Origin: Terriglobales bacterium
Lineage (GTDB): Bacteria; Acidobacteriota; Terriglobia; Terriglobales; Gp1-AA117
DNA: 11,520 nt
Assembly: GCA_030150795.1 (NCBI GenBank)
Contig: JASLFF010000395.1
Location: forward strand, 1 to 11,520
Reading direction: 5' to 3'
Numbering within the stretch: the stretch's first letter is position 1; every line of letters begins with the position of its first letter. The notes beneath the pieces were generated by a model. The model did not search any database, was not told the DNA's origin, and saw only the letters and a program-made list of their open reading frames with translations. This document shows positions 1 through 7,986 of the stretch, piece after piece. The position numbers and the translations under genes are program-made.

Positions 1-1214
1 GATTCGGTCAAACCCCGTTCAACATCGGCCAGTGCCGGCGCGACTGCCCGAACTTCCGCGCTATTGAAGACCGCTTGCCGGATGTTGGCGCTTTCCTTAT
101 GGCGCAGCGGCCCACAGAGTTGTGGGCGGCACGCAAGCTCAAGAACCGCGACGAACTGATCTCGCAGCTTGACAAGGAATATGGTGCGGGCGCGGTGGCC
201 CATGGCAAGCAGCTCTTCGCGGAAAATTGCGCAAGCTGCCATTCCAGCCAGCAGCCCAAAGATGGCAACTTCCGCACTGTTGATTTCTGGGCCACAGACG
301 AAAAGGGGGAGCGCATCGACTTCCTCAGCAATGACAACTATATCCCGATGGAAAATGTGGGAACGAATCCCGGCCGCGCGCTGCACAGCAACCACATGAA
401 AGGCCATGTATGGGAAGAATACGGCTCTGAAACCATGAGAAACCGTTCCCATCAACAGCCACTGCCGCCCTCGTCGGCTCCCTTTGACGCTAACGCTGCC
501 GATGGCCGGGGTTACTATCGTCCGGCATCGTTATTGAGCATGTGGGCGACTGCGCCTTACATGCACGATAACGCAATCGGGCCGGAGATATGCGGGCAGC
601 CTGCAAACAAGAAAAATGACTTCTATCAGTCGCCCTATGTGGACCACGAGGGCAAAAAGCTGAATGGAGCGCCCAAGTGCTTGCCATTCGATCCCAGCGT
701 CAAGGGCCGCTACGAGCTTTTCAAGGCGTCAGTGGACGAACTGCTGACACCGCCTGACAAGAGGCCTCAGAAGATGATGCTGCTCGATGAAGCTATCAAC
801 TTTGAAATAGGGCCCAAAATCTGGGACCCGGTGCATAAGCGGTTCATCAGGTTCCGGCTGGACATTCCCAGTGACACACCGCAAGCGCAAGTGGGGAATC
901 TGCTCTACAAAAACCTGCTGGATGACATGGTGCTCTCCGCCACAAATCTCAATGCGCTGCAGGAAAAGTTGAAAAACAAAGAGGCCGCGAACGAGATCCG
1001 CGCTATGTTGGATGAGTTTGTGGATAGCGCCGGCACCGCTCCGGCTGGGGGGCAACCGCTTGAGCCATTCAAGATCTTCAACGAGCATAAGGCCTTGATC
1101 CAGAAGTATTACATGACCAACACAGAGTTCTTCCAGAACCGCGGCCATTCTTTCGGTACCGATTTGAAGGATGATGAGAAGAAAGCTTTAAAGGCTTTCC
1201 TGGCAACTTTGTAG
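1..1214 (+). CDS. c-type cytochrome, RoxA-related paralogue (5' end outside window)
   Basis: The frame is open from base 3 to the TAG at 1212-1214, giving 403 visible residues with no stop at the left edge, so the gene starts upstream; the TTG at 75 is not a credible start. One haem-attachment motif CASCH lies at nt 228-242, preceded by a GKQLFAENC context typical of periplasmic cytochromes c. A single CxxCH is visible; a second, as in dihaem relatives, may lie upstream of the window. After the haem comes a segment with VGTNPGRAL and NHMKGH, then APYMHDN, which matches APYLHNG and GPYLHNR in the two downstream cytochromes. The C-terminus (FGTDLKDDEKKALKAFL) also matches theirs, so the three look like paralogues. 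It acts presumably in the periplasm in electron transfer or as an oxygenase-like haem protein. Exact function and the N-terminal targeting signal cannot be seen. The next gene begins 10 bp later. Confidence 0.8.
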   Translation, partial: FGQTPFNIGQCRRDCPNFRAIEDRLPDVGAFLMAQRPTELWAARKLKNRDELISQLDKEYGAGAVAHGKQLFAENCASCHSSQQPKDGNFRTVDFWATDEKGERIDFLSNDNYIPMENVGTNPGRALHSNHMKGHVWEEYGSETMRNRSHQQPLPPSSAPFDANAADGRGYYRPASLLSMWATAPYMHDNAIGPEICGQPANKKNDFYQSPYVDHEGKKLNGAPKCLPFDPSVKGRYELFKASVDELLTPPDKRPQKMMLLDEAINFEIGPKIWDPVHKRFIRFRLDIPSDTPQAQVGNLLYKNLLDDMVLSATNLNALQEKLKNKEAANEIRAMLDEFVDSAGTAPAGGQPLEPFKIFNEHKALIQKYYMTNTEFFQNRGHSFGTDLKDDEKKALKAFLATL

Positions 1215-1224
1215 GAGCGGAACT

Positions 1225-2172
1225 ATGTCAGCGACACCAACACCAGCACCAGCATTCAAGAAGGAGCCTGGCCGGCTCAAGAGATTCCTGATACCGGTCC
1301 TAGTGGGCGTGATCGGAATCGCCGCAATCATGGTATGGAAATACTGGTCGATCTCGGTTATATACGCACCCTATCAGGCGGATTATGCAACCAAGCCGGA
1401 CTTCGCCCAGATTGAGCATCAGTTCCCGCTCAGCCCGAAGCAGCTGATGAGCATCACGCCGGAGAACCTGAGAACGCTTGATCAGGAAAAGGTAGACCAG
1501 ATATATGCTCGTCTCACGGCAGGGCCGATTCCTGACGGATCGTACGATGGCGACCTGTTTTTTCCCAATGGCCAGAGCGGCCAGAAGCGACTGGGAGAAA
1601 TTGTGGGCGGACTGAAGGGCATGGCCGCAGGTCTGGAGGTGCAAAAGCTCACATTGCTGGGCAAGGCGCTCTGGAAAGGCAAGGTCTTTTATCGCGACCA
1701 ACGCGTCCTTCGCAATCGCATCGATGATCTCAATGCGTTCAAGGAGTTTTTCCCCGCGCCCGAGCAGCAGCAAAAATTGGATCAAGAGCAAGCGGCGCTT
1801 AAGGAACATCCTACAGCCGAAAATCAGTATTTCCCGGCCAAATTGTATTGCGGGCAGAGCCTGCTGGATAGCCGCCGCGAATCCGTCATCATCGATTACG
1901 CATTTACGGATGATTTGAAGGAGTACTATCGCCCCGTGCCGGATGCTCTGGCGGGACGTGAAGGGCTGCTGGTGCGCGATGAGATCCGGATGGTCCGGCC
2001 TGGGTTCTATCTGGGCCGTGCTTATATGGCTGGCACTTTCGTCCTGAACTTTACCCTATACAACAAAGAGGTGGCGGAGAAAGGATCGGAGGCTTTCCTG
2101 AACAATCAACAAATGGCGGAAGACTGCTGGGTGGGCTATCAGCGTATGGCCGCCGGCAACCAATCGCAGTAA
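1225..2172 (+). CDS. Membrane-anchored protein of unknown function, possibly beta-rich
   Basis: This is a 315-residue protein of a family I cannot name. The start at ATG 1225 is supported by AGGAG at 1213-1217, seven bases upstream and overlapping the stop region of the previous gene. The N-terminus is Pro/Ala-rich, then basic (KKEPGRLKR), followed by one hydrophobic helix at about residues 21-39. This predicts an N-in anchor with the rest in the periplasm. The C-terminal half has motif-like blocks: PDGSYDGD (103-110), LWKGKVF (149-155), GQSLLDSRRESVIIDY (210-225) and RDEIRMVRPGFYLGRAY (251-267). The Gly/Asp turns with alternating hydrophobics suggest a beta-sandwich or small barrel, perhaps lipocalin-like, that could hold a hydrophobic ligand. 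There is no CxxCH. Its place between cytochrome and catalase-like genes suggests it is an accessory or substrate-binding part of the same system; that is inference. Confidence 0.75.
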   Translation: MSATPTPAPAFKKEPGRLKRFLIPVLVGVIGIAAIMVWKYWSISVIYAPYQADYATKPDFAQIEHQFPLSPKQLMSITPENLRTLDQEKVDQIYARLTAGPIPDGSYDGDLFFPNGQSGQKRLGEIVGGLKGMAAGLEVQKLTLLGKALWKGKVFYRDQRVLRNRIDDLNAFKEFFPAPEQQQKLDQEQAALKEHPTAENQYFPAKLYCGQSLLDSRRESVIIDYAFTDDLKEYYRPVPDALAGREGLLVRDEIRMVRPGFYLGRAYMAGTFVLNFTLYNKEVAEKGSEAFLNNQQMAEDCWVGYQRMAAGNQSQ

Positions 2173-2223
2173 TAAGTCCACACGCTTCAAATGAATCCGT
2201 TGTGAGTAAAAGGGTCGTCCAGT

Positions 2224-3267
2224 ATGCCGCCCAGAATTGAAGATACACCTTCGATCATCAATCGACGTATTACTACGGCCCGGCCAGGACAGTCGTTGGC
2301 CTATTCCGAACTGACGGGCTCGGAAAAGCGCGATTATCTTTTTGACCAGGGAATCCGGCCGACTGCCTATCAAAGAGGCGACATGCCGGATGTACAGGGA
2401 GGCGTGCTGCACTTTGCAGAAGCCGCGCTGAAAACCTACGAGAACCACTCCTTGGGACAGACTCTAACGCGCGTCAGTGACGAGCTTGACCCGCCAAAGT
2501 TGAAGCTTTTCCACACCTACGGAAGCACTGCCAAAATACGGTTTGTTCCGGAACCAAATACGCGCTACACAGGATTGTTCCGCGAGAAGAGTTGCGGCCT
2601 GGGCCGGTTTTCATATGCCGGACCGGTTATAGGCGTGGGAGTGGTGCCGGCATTCGGCCTCAAGTTCCTGTTGGATGGCGACCACCCATCGGAAAACCTG
2701 GTAGTAATGAGAATGCTGGACAGCCAGCAATCCCACCTGCCGCTCGCGCAGCGGAAATATTCTGTATTTCAGAACCCCTTTACAAATATTCTTCCCAATC
2801 CCAACCTCATAAATCTGGTTATGCAGGTGGTAAAGGAAAAATTCGAGACCGTAGTGGAGAAGGGTACAGGGCTGCATCAACCGGGAAACAATCTGGCGGC
2901 GGTGCGCAGCAATGGCCAGGCTGAAACAGATGCCTTTGCTCCGTACCGGCTGATCTTCTCGCCCACGCCAGAGGCCCAACGCCTGTCCAATGCAGAAATA
3001 GATTTCCGCGACGACCTGGCGCAGAACATTCCCGCTGGAACCGTGATCTACAACGTCTTCGCACTGGATCAGGCGGATGAAGAAAAGCTGGTCGCCGACG
3101 GCATCACCGAAGTCGAAGACCTGCTCCGCTATGCCCGGCGCATCGGCGCTATCGCTACCGAATCGGAGTTCATTGCTTCCGCATATGGGGATTATCGATT
3201 GTTCTTCAAGCACAACGCGACTTTCATGCGAAAGGACCTCCGGGCAGTAGCCGGATCAGGTTCATGA
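2224..3267 (+). CDS. Catalase-superfamily-like haem protein
   Basis: This 347-residue protein has no signal peptide and is probably cytoplasmic. Around residues 95-107 it has LFHTYGSTAKIRF, which fits the catalase distal-histidine context HxxG followed by a beta strand (candidate distal His97). Next come YTGLFRE (115-121) and a GLKFLLDG strand (145-152), laid out like the GLF and ALKF elements of catalases and catalase-related allene oxide synthases. It is shorter than a typical catalase (about 480 residues or more). I could not place the proximal haem-ligand tyrosine with confidence; YRLIF (241-245) or YRLFFKH (324-330) are possible regions. Likely chemistry is peroxide or fatty-acid hydroperoxide conversion rather than bulk catalase activity, but that is inference. 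ATG 2224 has AGGG at 2211-2214. Its TGA is one base before the next ATG, so translation is probably coupled. Confidence 0.7.
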   Translation: MPPRIEDTPSIINRRITTARPGQSLAYSELTGSEKRDYLFDQGIRPTAYQRGDMPDVQGGVLHFAEAALKTYENHSLGQTLTRVSDELDPPKLKLFHTYGSTAKIRFVPEPNTRYTGLFREKSCGLGRFSYAGPVIGVGVVPAFGLKFLLDGDHPSENLVVMRMLDSQQSHLPLAQRKYSVFQNPFTNILPNPNLINLVMQVVKEKFETVVEKGTGLHQPGNNLAAVRSNGQAETDAFAPYRLIFSPTPEAQRLSNAEIDFRDDLAQNIPAGTVIYNVFALDQADEEKLVADGITEVEDLLRYARRIGAIATESEFIASAYGDYRLFFKHNATFMRKDLRAVAGSGS

Positions 3268-3268
3268 A

Positions 3269-6200
3269 ATGCCGGACAACTTAGGAACACAACGGGTTTT
3301 AGATGATCGGCTGGAAAAGCAGGGTACAACCACTAGACAGGATGGGCTAACGCCTTCGCTGGCTGAGATGTTCCGCCGCCTGCTCAAGGCGGAAAGGCAG
3401 AGCCGGACGGCCCGGACTGTCGAGTACTTTGGCTGGCTTGACCTGACTCTGGGAATTCTCATTCTCGCCGTGCCCGGCTTTATGGCGTGGCTGCTGCGGG
3501 TGCCCATGACCAACCAGCAGAGTGAGAATTATCTCCGTCTGATCGGGCTGCTGGTGAGCGCCCTGGGAATGCTGTATGTGGTCACGGGACGCTTAAACAC
3601 ACAGGGCTTCAGCTTTGCTTCCCTGCTGGATCGGCCGTTGGTCCCGGTGATCATGGCTGTTCTCTGGCGGAAAAACATTCTTCCCGGAGGCATGGCGCTT
3701 GCATTCTCCATCAGCGACTTCGGCGGGTTTCTCTGGACGCTCTCAGCATGGCGTGCAGAGACGCGTCCGGGCCTCGGCGATGAGCGGTCTCTGAGTCGTT
3801 CTCTGCGGGAGATGTTCCGCCGTTTGTTCAATGCCGAGGGGCAGAGTCGGGCCGCGCGCACAGTCGAGTACTTCGGCTGGATCAGCATGGTTCTTGGAAC
3901 CATCATTCTCCTGGCACCCGGCTTCACCGCGTGGCTGCTGAACCTGCCCACGCTTATCGACCAGAGCCAGAACGCTCTGATGAACCTTCCTCAGTTCACG
4001 AGCCAGAGCGAGGATTATTTTCGGCTGGTGGGGCTGCTGGTGGGCGGCCTGGGAATGCTCTATGTCGTTTCCGGAAGATTGAATGCCCTCGGCTTCATCT
4101 TTGCAACGCTGCTGGACCGTCCGCTGGCGCCGGTGATAATGACCGTTCTGTGGTACCACGACATTGTTCCGGAAACACTTGCGCTGGCATTTGCGGTGAT
4201 CTGTCTTGGCGGATTTCTCTGGACACGCTCGGCATGGCGCGCGGATGTCGCCAATCCAAGGGTGGAGTTGCCGCGGCCCGGAACAAGAATCGCGGCATGG
4301 TTCTTTGGGTTTGTGAGCGGTGTAGTACGGAATGCGCGCACTTTCCATCCCGATGGAAGGGTGGTTCGCGGTACGGTGGAATCCTTGCGTCCGGCAGATC
4401 CCAGCCTGGCGAGTGCGGCCGAGCAACTTGCCGGCACGGTCCTCATTCGGATGGGAATGGGAGTCATGAAAAGAGGTATGCCGGGGTGGCTGGCCGACAG
4501 GCTGCCAGATGCTCCCAGCATCGCAATGCGGCTCTCGCCGCCGGGCGAGGTCAGGCTGGAACGCTGTCCAGGCGAGGACCTTGATCTGCTTTGTACCGCG
4601 GGCGGTGACCGCCTGTGGAAGCTGCTAGTGAACTTGATGCTGGGCGGCAAGATGTTCGGTCTTCACCAGTTCGACTATTTCAACAACCTCTATTACTCGC
4701 AGGTACCTTACAGAATCGACAATGGGAACACGGATGTGTGGGTCCGCCTCGTTCCTGATCGAGGCAAGGAGCTTTCTGCGCCTGCATTGCCCCAGAATGG
4801 CCCGGCGCGCGAACAGGACCTTACCAATGCCATCGCATGCCATGGAGGAATCGCTATTGAGGTCCAGCAGGTAGATGGCGAAAGCACGCTTTTCGTTCCC
4901 ATCGCGAGGGTTCGATTTGAAGAGGAGATCAATATTGATCAGGAGGCGTTGCATTTCAGTCCCGTTGCCGGACGCGGGTTTGAGCCACACGGCTTTTTCA
5001 CTGAAGTGCGGAAGATCGTTTATCCGGTGAGCACTCACAGCCGGCCTTCCAGCGCGCAGGAGCGGGTCCAGCGTGAGAACCAGAACAGGTTTATAAGGAT
5101 GGGAAGGTTCCTGGAAGAACGCGAGGGCCTTCCTGCGGAGGAACCAATACCCGGCGGCAGGCGCTGGCGTGCGTGGCTCAAGTTCGCGGGCGCGTTGGCT
5201 GGGCTGGTCTTCGTGGTCTTCGCCATTTACATGGCGACGCGCCTAGCGAGTGATTACCCCGTCGCGGTCCACATGCAGCCGAAGTGGGGATATCACTATC
5301 CTACCGATTACCCCCAACCTCCTGACGCTCCCAACGACGCTATGCACTTCATGTATGGCTCAACCGGTGGCGAGCGCACCGATGGCCTCCCTTACTGGTT
5401 CTGGGTGGCGCTGCCGGAAATTTTTGCCGACGAGCTGCCGGACAAGAAAAGCGGGCAGGGTTACAAGTCGTTTGGAATGATTTACGAGGACGGCAAAGAC
5501 CCGAAATACGATCTCCCGGTCGGGGTTTCGATGCGGCATTTCCGCGGCCTTGACGTGGTGTATCTTAACTGCGCCGCCTGCCATACCGGGACGTATCGCG
5601 ATTATGACGGCGGACCGGTGCACGTCGTTCCCGGAATGCCGGCGAACACCTTCAACTTGGGCGCCTGGGGCAAATTTCTTACCTCGATCGTAAAAGAAGA
5701 GAGGTTCACACCCCAGAGGATGATGGACCAGATCGACAAGATGCAGGATGATCTGCACCGCGTGGTGGACAAGCCGGATCTGATCAACCGGCTGATTTTC
5801 AAATATTACGCAGTCGCCCTGATGCGCCAGCAACTCATCACGCTGGGCGACCGGCTCAGTTTTATTAATACCGACACGTGGGGGCCGGGACGGGTGGATA
5901 CGTTCAACGCTCCCAAAGCGCTGCTTAACTTCCCTATGAAGAAGTACGCTGACCCGGACGAGTTGGTCGGGAATTCCGACTTTCCTTCCGTATGGAACCA
6001 GGCGCCGCGCCGGGGGATGCAGCTTCACTGGGACGGCAATAACTTATCGGTGGACGAAAGGAACCTTTCGGCGGCTTTTGGCACCGGCGCCTACCCGCCA
6101 ACGCTGGACACTCCGCGCGTGCTGCGCACGGCCAGCTATCTGAAGACGGCAACGCCGCCGCCATTTCCCAAGGAGCATATCGACAGCGTGCTGGTGGAGC

Positions 6201-6811
6201 AGGGCAAGCCGCTCTATCAGAAATATTGCGCCCAGTGCCATGGACAGCGCGATCCGCCATTCCGCCGGGAGAAGCTCAACTCCGCCGCCGATCGGGGAAA
6301 TTGCAGGCATCTTGACGATAAGCAAGAAGAGCTCGTGGGCACGGTGGAGTGCTATCAGGATATCGGTACCGACCGCGCGCGCATGGATTCCTACACGTGG
6401 CTCCTGACGGTGAACCAGAGCACACTCTATGCCAGCTACGAGAACGACTGGGGCTTTGCTCCGGAATATCCGGAGCGCTTCCATAATTTCGTGAAGCAGC
6501 CGGGCTATGCCAACGCGCCTCTGGACGGAATCTGGCTGCGCGCACCTTATCTGCATAACGGCTCCGTTCCCAATCTGTGGGAGCTGCTGACGCCTGCCGA
6601 GAAGCGCGTGCAGATCTTCTGCCGCGGCAATGACGTGTACGACTATCGCAATGTCGGCTTTGTCGCAGAGATGAAGGACGGCTGCAAATTCTTCGTCTTC
6701 AATACTTCCCAGCCGGGCAACGGCAAGAATGGACACAGCGGCGAGCGGTTCGGCACTGACCTTTTCCCGCAGGAGAAATGGGCCCTGATCGAGTACCTGA
6801 AGACATTTTGA
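3269..6811 (+). CDS. Fusion protein: duplicated membrane unit, catalase-like domain, RoxA-like dihaem cytochrome domain
   Basis: This 1180-residue protein has four parts. Residues 30-163 and 178-325 are tandem copies of a unit with about four helices each (EMFRR, ARTVEYFGW, LDRPL-PVIM, GGFLWT in both). Residues about 340-615 resemble a catalase-superfamily domain with FHPDGRVVRGT (candidate distal His360 in HxxG) and a later VYPVSTHSR. A ninth helix (about 636-656) follows RRWRAWLK. Residues 661-1180 are RoxA-like: MHFMYGSTGGE, PYWFWVALP, CAACH (768-772), WGPGRVDTFN (871-880), CAQCH (987-991), APYLHNGSVP (1092-1101). RoxA is a periplasmic dihaem dioxygenase that cleaves polyisoprene. With eight helices before it and a basic flank at helix nine, the catalase-like part should be cytoplasmic and the cytochrome part periplasmic. 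Substrate is unknown. ATG 3269 lies one base after the previous stop. A RoxA-like di-haem thiol/peroxidase relative is an alternative. Confidence 0.82.
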   Translation: MPDNLGTQRVLDDRLEKQGTTTRQDGLTPSLAEMFRRLLKAERQSRTARTVEYFGWLDLTLGILILAVPGFMAWLLRVPMTNQQSENYLRLIGLLVSALGMLYVVTGRLNTQGFSFASLLDRPLVPVIMAVLWRKNILPGGMALAFSISDFGGFLWTLSAWRAETRPGLGDERSLSRSLREMFRRLFNAEGQSRAARTVEYFGWISMVLGTIILLAPGFTAWLLNLPTLIDQSQNALMNLPQFTSQSEDYFRLVGLLVGGLGMLYVVSGRLNALGFIFATLLDRPLAPVIMTVLWYHDIVPETLALAFAVICLGGFLWTRSAWRADVANPRVELPRPGTRIAAWFFGFVSGVVRNARTFHPDGRVVRGTVESLRPADPSLASAAEQLAGTVLIRMGMGVMKRGMPGWLADRLPDAPSIAMRLSPPGEVRLERCPGEDLDLLCTAGGDRLWKLLVNLMLGGKMFGLHQFDYFNNLYYSQVPYRIDNGNTDVWVRLVPDRGKELSAPALPQNGPAREQDLTNAIACHGGIAIEVQQVDGESTLFVPIARVRFEEEINIDQEALHFSPVAGRGFEPHGFFTEVRKIVYPVSTHSRPSSAQERVQRENQNRFIRMGRFLEEREGLPAEEPIPGGRRWRAWLKFAGALAGLVFVVFAIYMATRLASDYPVAVHMQPKWGYHYPTDYPQPPDAPNDAMHFMYGSTGGERTDGLPYWFWVALPEIFADELPDKKSGQGYKSFGMIYEDGKDPKYDLPVGVSMRHFRGLDVVYLNCAACHTGTYRDYDGGPVHVVPGMPANTFNLGAWGKFLTSIVKEERFTPQRMMDQIDKMQDDLHRVVDKPDLINRLIFKYYAVALMRQQLITLGDRLSFINTDTWGPGRVDTFNAPKALLNFPMKKYADPDELVGNSDFPSVWNQAPRRGMQLHWDGNNLSVDERNLSAAFGTGAYPPTLDTPRVLRTASYLKTATPPPFPKEHIDSVLVEQGKPLYQKYCAQCHGQRDPPFRREKLNSAADRGNCRHLDDKQEELVGTVECYQDIGTDRARMDSYTWLLTVNQSTLYASYENDWGFAPEYPERFHNFVKQPGYANAPLDGIWLRAPYLHNGSVPNLWELLTPAEKRVQIFCRGNDVYDYRNVGFVAEMKDGCKFFVFNTSQPGNGKNGHSGERFGTDLFPQEKWALIEYLKTF
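3356..3757 (+). repeat. Intragenic repeat copy A (four-helix membrane unit)
   Basis: This stretch encodes residues 30-163 of the fusion protein and is the first of two tandem copies. Matching points with copy B include EMFRR, ARTVEYFGW, PGF-AWLL, GMLYVV-GRLN, LLDRPL-PVIM and GGFLWT-SAWRA. At the DNA level a 14-bp block is identical (3365-3378 and 3809-3822), a period of 444 bp or 148 codons at that point. Four hydrophobic stretches are visible in each copy. Confidence 0.85.
3800..4243 (+). repeat. Intragenic repeat copy B (four-helix membrane unit)
   Basis: This stretch encodes residues 178-325 of the fusion protein and is the second copy of the membrane unit. It carries an extra loop of roughly 14 residues (about 228-244, rich in Gln, Asn and Leu) between the first and second hydrophobic stretches that copy A lacks. 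The amino-acid match to copy A is strong, while the DNA has drifted at most third positions, which argues for an old duplication kept in frame. Confidence 0.85.
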
Positions 6812-6813
6812 GG
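6810..6813 (+). promoter_or_regulatory. Ribosome binding site that decides the start of the small dihaem cytochrome
   Basis: GAGG overlaps the TGA stop of the fusion gene and lies six bases before ATG 6820. This favours 6820 over the in-frame ATG at 6778, which would overlap the previous gene and place charged residues before the membrane anchor. Confidence 0.6.
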
Positions 6814-6819
6814 TCGCTA

Positions 6820-7986
6820 ATGAACAAGAAAACTCGCATTGTGGCCGGCTCGACCGTGGCGTTCCTCCTGCTGGGCTTTACCATCTGGTACAAGCTGATG
6901 CGACGCGAGGTCCCGCAGCCGGCGTGGATCTCGCAAACCAAACAAAATCTCTTTCTCTACGGCTCCGTGGGATCTGGAGAGAATGCCGGCATCCCGTACT
7001 GGGTCTGGCTTACATTGCCGCGAATCTTTCCCGAGTATATGCCGGGCAATGGCGGCTATGCTGCACTTGGAGCGTCATGGGAGCAAGGGCTGGAGATGCC
7101 CGCCGGCTTTGCCAAAAAAAGGGTCGGCTATGTGCGTGTAGCTGGAAATTGCGCCTTGTGTCATGCTGCTTCATATCGTCGTGGTCCGGATAGTGGGCCG
7201 GAGGTGGTTCCTTTCGTTCCCGGAAGGGCTCGGGACATCAACAGCCTGCTTACGTTCTTCAGGAAATGCGCAGAAGATCCGCGATTTAATGCGGATGAAG
7301 TCCTGGCTGAGGTGAATTCAGCAACCAGGCTCCAGTGGTCGGATTACCTGCTCTACAAATTCTATTTGGTCCGGCACACCCAACAAATGTTTCTGCGTCA
7401 GAATGCGGCACTCATTGATTCTTCAATCCAGCGGCACAGCCGTGATCCGCAGTCGCAAGAGCCGCTTTCCGCGCCGCAGATGAAGGTCTTTACTGAGGCG
7501 CTCAAAGAAATTCAATTTCCTGTTTATCCATTTCCGTTGGACGAAGGTCTAGTTCACGCAGGGAAGAAACTCTTTGAAGAGAATTGCGCATCCTGCCACG
7601 CTGACACGGCTGACAAGAGAGGGGCAGTAATTGCCATTGAGGAACTCGGCACTGATCCAGACGCGCTCGAATTGAAAAATTCCAGAGGATATGTTGCCAT
7701 GCCTTTATCTGGCGTCTGGATGCGGGGACCATATCTGCACAACCGCTCTGTTCCAACCGTCCTTGATCTGCTGCATGTTAAGCGGCCAGACACTTTTTAT
7801 TCCGGAAACAACTTACTCGACAAGGACAAACTCGGATTCGAGCACGAAAAGTCCCAGGAAAAAGGCCTGCATTTCGTTTTTTTTGATACGAAAGAAAAAG
7901 GCCATCATAATACCGGCCATCTATATGGAACGGCGCTCTCTGAGGATGACAAGAAGAAAATTGTTGAATATCTGAAAACGTTGTAA
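6820..7986 (+). CDS. Small membrane-anchored dihaem cytochrome c, RoxA-like paralogue
   Basis: This 388-residue protein starts MNKKTR, followed by a hydrophobic helix (about residues 7-24), giving an N-in anchor or uncleaved signal. Haem motifs are CALCH (111-115) and CASCH (256-260). It parallels the C-terminal part of the preceding fusion: LFLYGSVGSGE against MHFMYGSTGGE, PYWVWLTLP against PYWFWVALP, GPYLHNRSVP against APYLHNGSVP, and a closing YGTALSEDDKKKIVEYLKTL. The distance between haems is about 145 residues rather than about 219, and the WGPGRVDTFN segment is absent. It may therefore be an electron-transfer or reductase partner rather than an oxygenase itself; that is inference. It should sit on the periplasmic face. 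It is the last gene of the cluster, followed by 338 bp without a gene. ATG 6778 is an alternative start in the same frame. Confidence 0.85.
   Translation: MNKKTRIVAGSTVAFLLLGFTIWYKLMRREVPQPAWISQTKQNLFLYGSVGSGENAGIPYWVWLTLPRIFPEYMPGNGGYAALGASWEQGLEMPAGFAKKRVGYVRVAGNCALCHAASYRRGPDSGPEVVPFVPGRARDINSLLTFFRKCAEDPRFNADEVLAEVNSATRLQWSDYLLYKFYLVRHTQQMFLRQNAALIDSSIQRHSRDPQSQEPLSAPQMKVFTEALKEIQFPVYPFPLDEGLVHAGKKLFEENCASCHADTADKRGAVIAIEELGTDPDALELKNSRGYVAMPLSGVWMRGPYLHNRSVPTVLDLLHVKRPDTFYSGNNLLDKDKLGFEHEKSQEKGLHFVFFDTKEKGHHNTGHLYGTALSEDDKKKIVEYLKTL

Noticed and set aside
75..1214. TTG start at 75 for the first cytochrome gene
   Set aside because: The frame is open to the left edge with protein-like sequence before it, and no ribosome binding site precedes the TTG; the gene is truncated by the window.
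2611..3213. Long minus-strand frame (200 codons) opposite the catalase-like gene
   Set aside because: It lies wholly antisense to a gene with clear family motifs; long reverse frames are expected in GC-rich coding DNA.
6044..6736. Long minus-strand frame (230 codons) opposite the RoxA-like domain
   Set aside because: It is antisense to the haem-motif region of the fusion gene, with no ribosome binding site or recognisable product.
6778..7986. Longer version of the small dihaem cytochrome from ATG 6778
   Set aside because: It would overlap the previous gene by 34 bp and put acidic residues before the membrane anchor; ATG 6820 has GAGG at the right distance.
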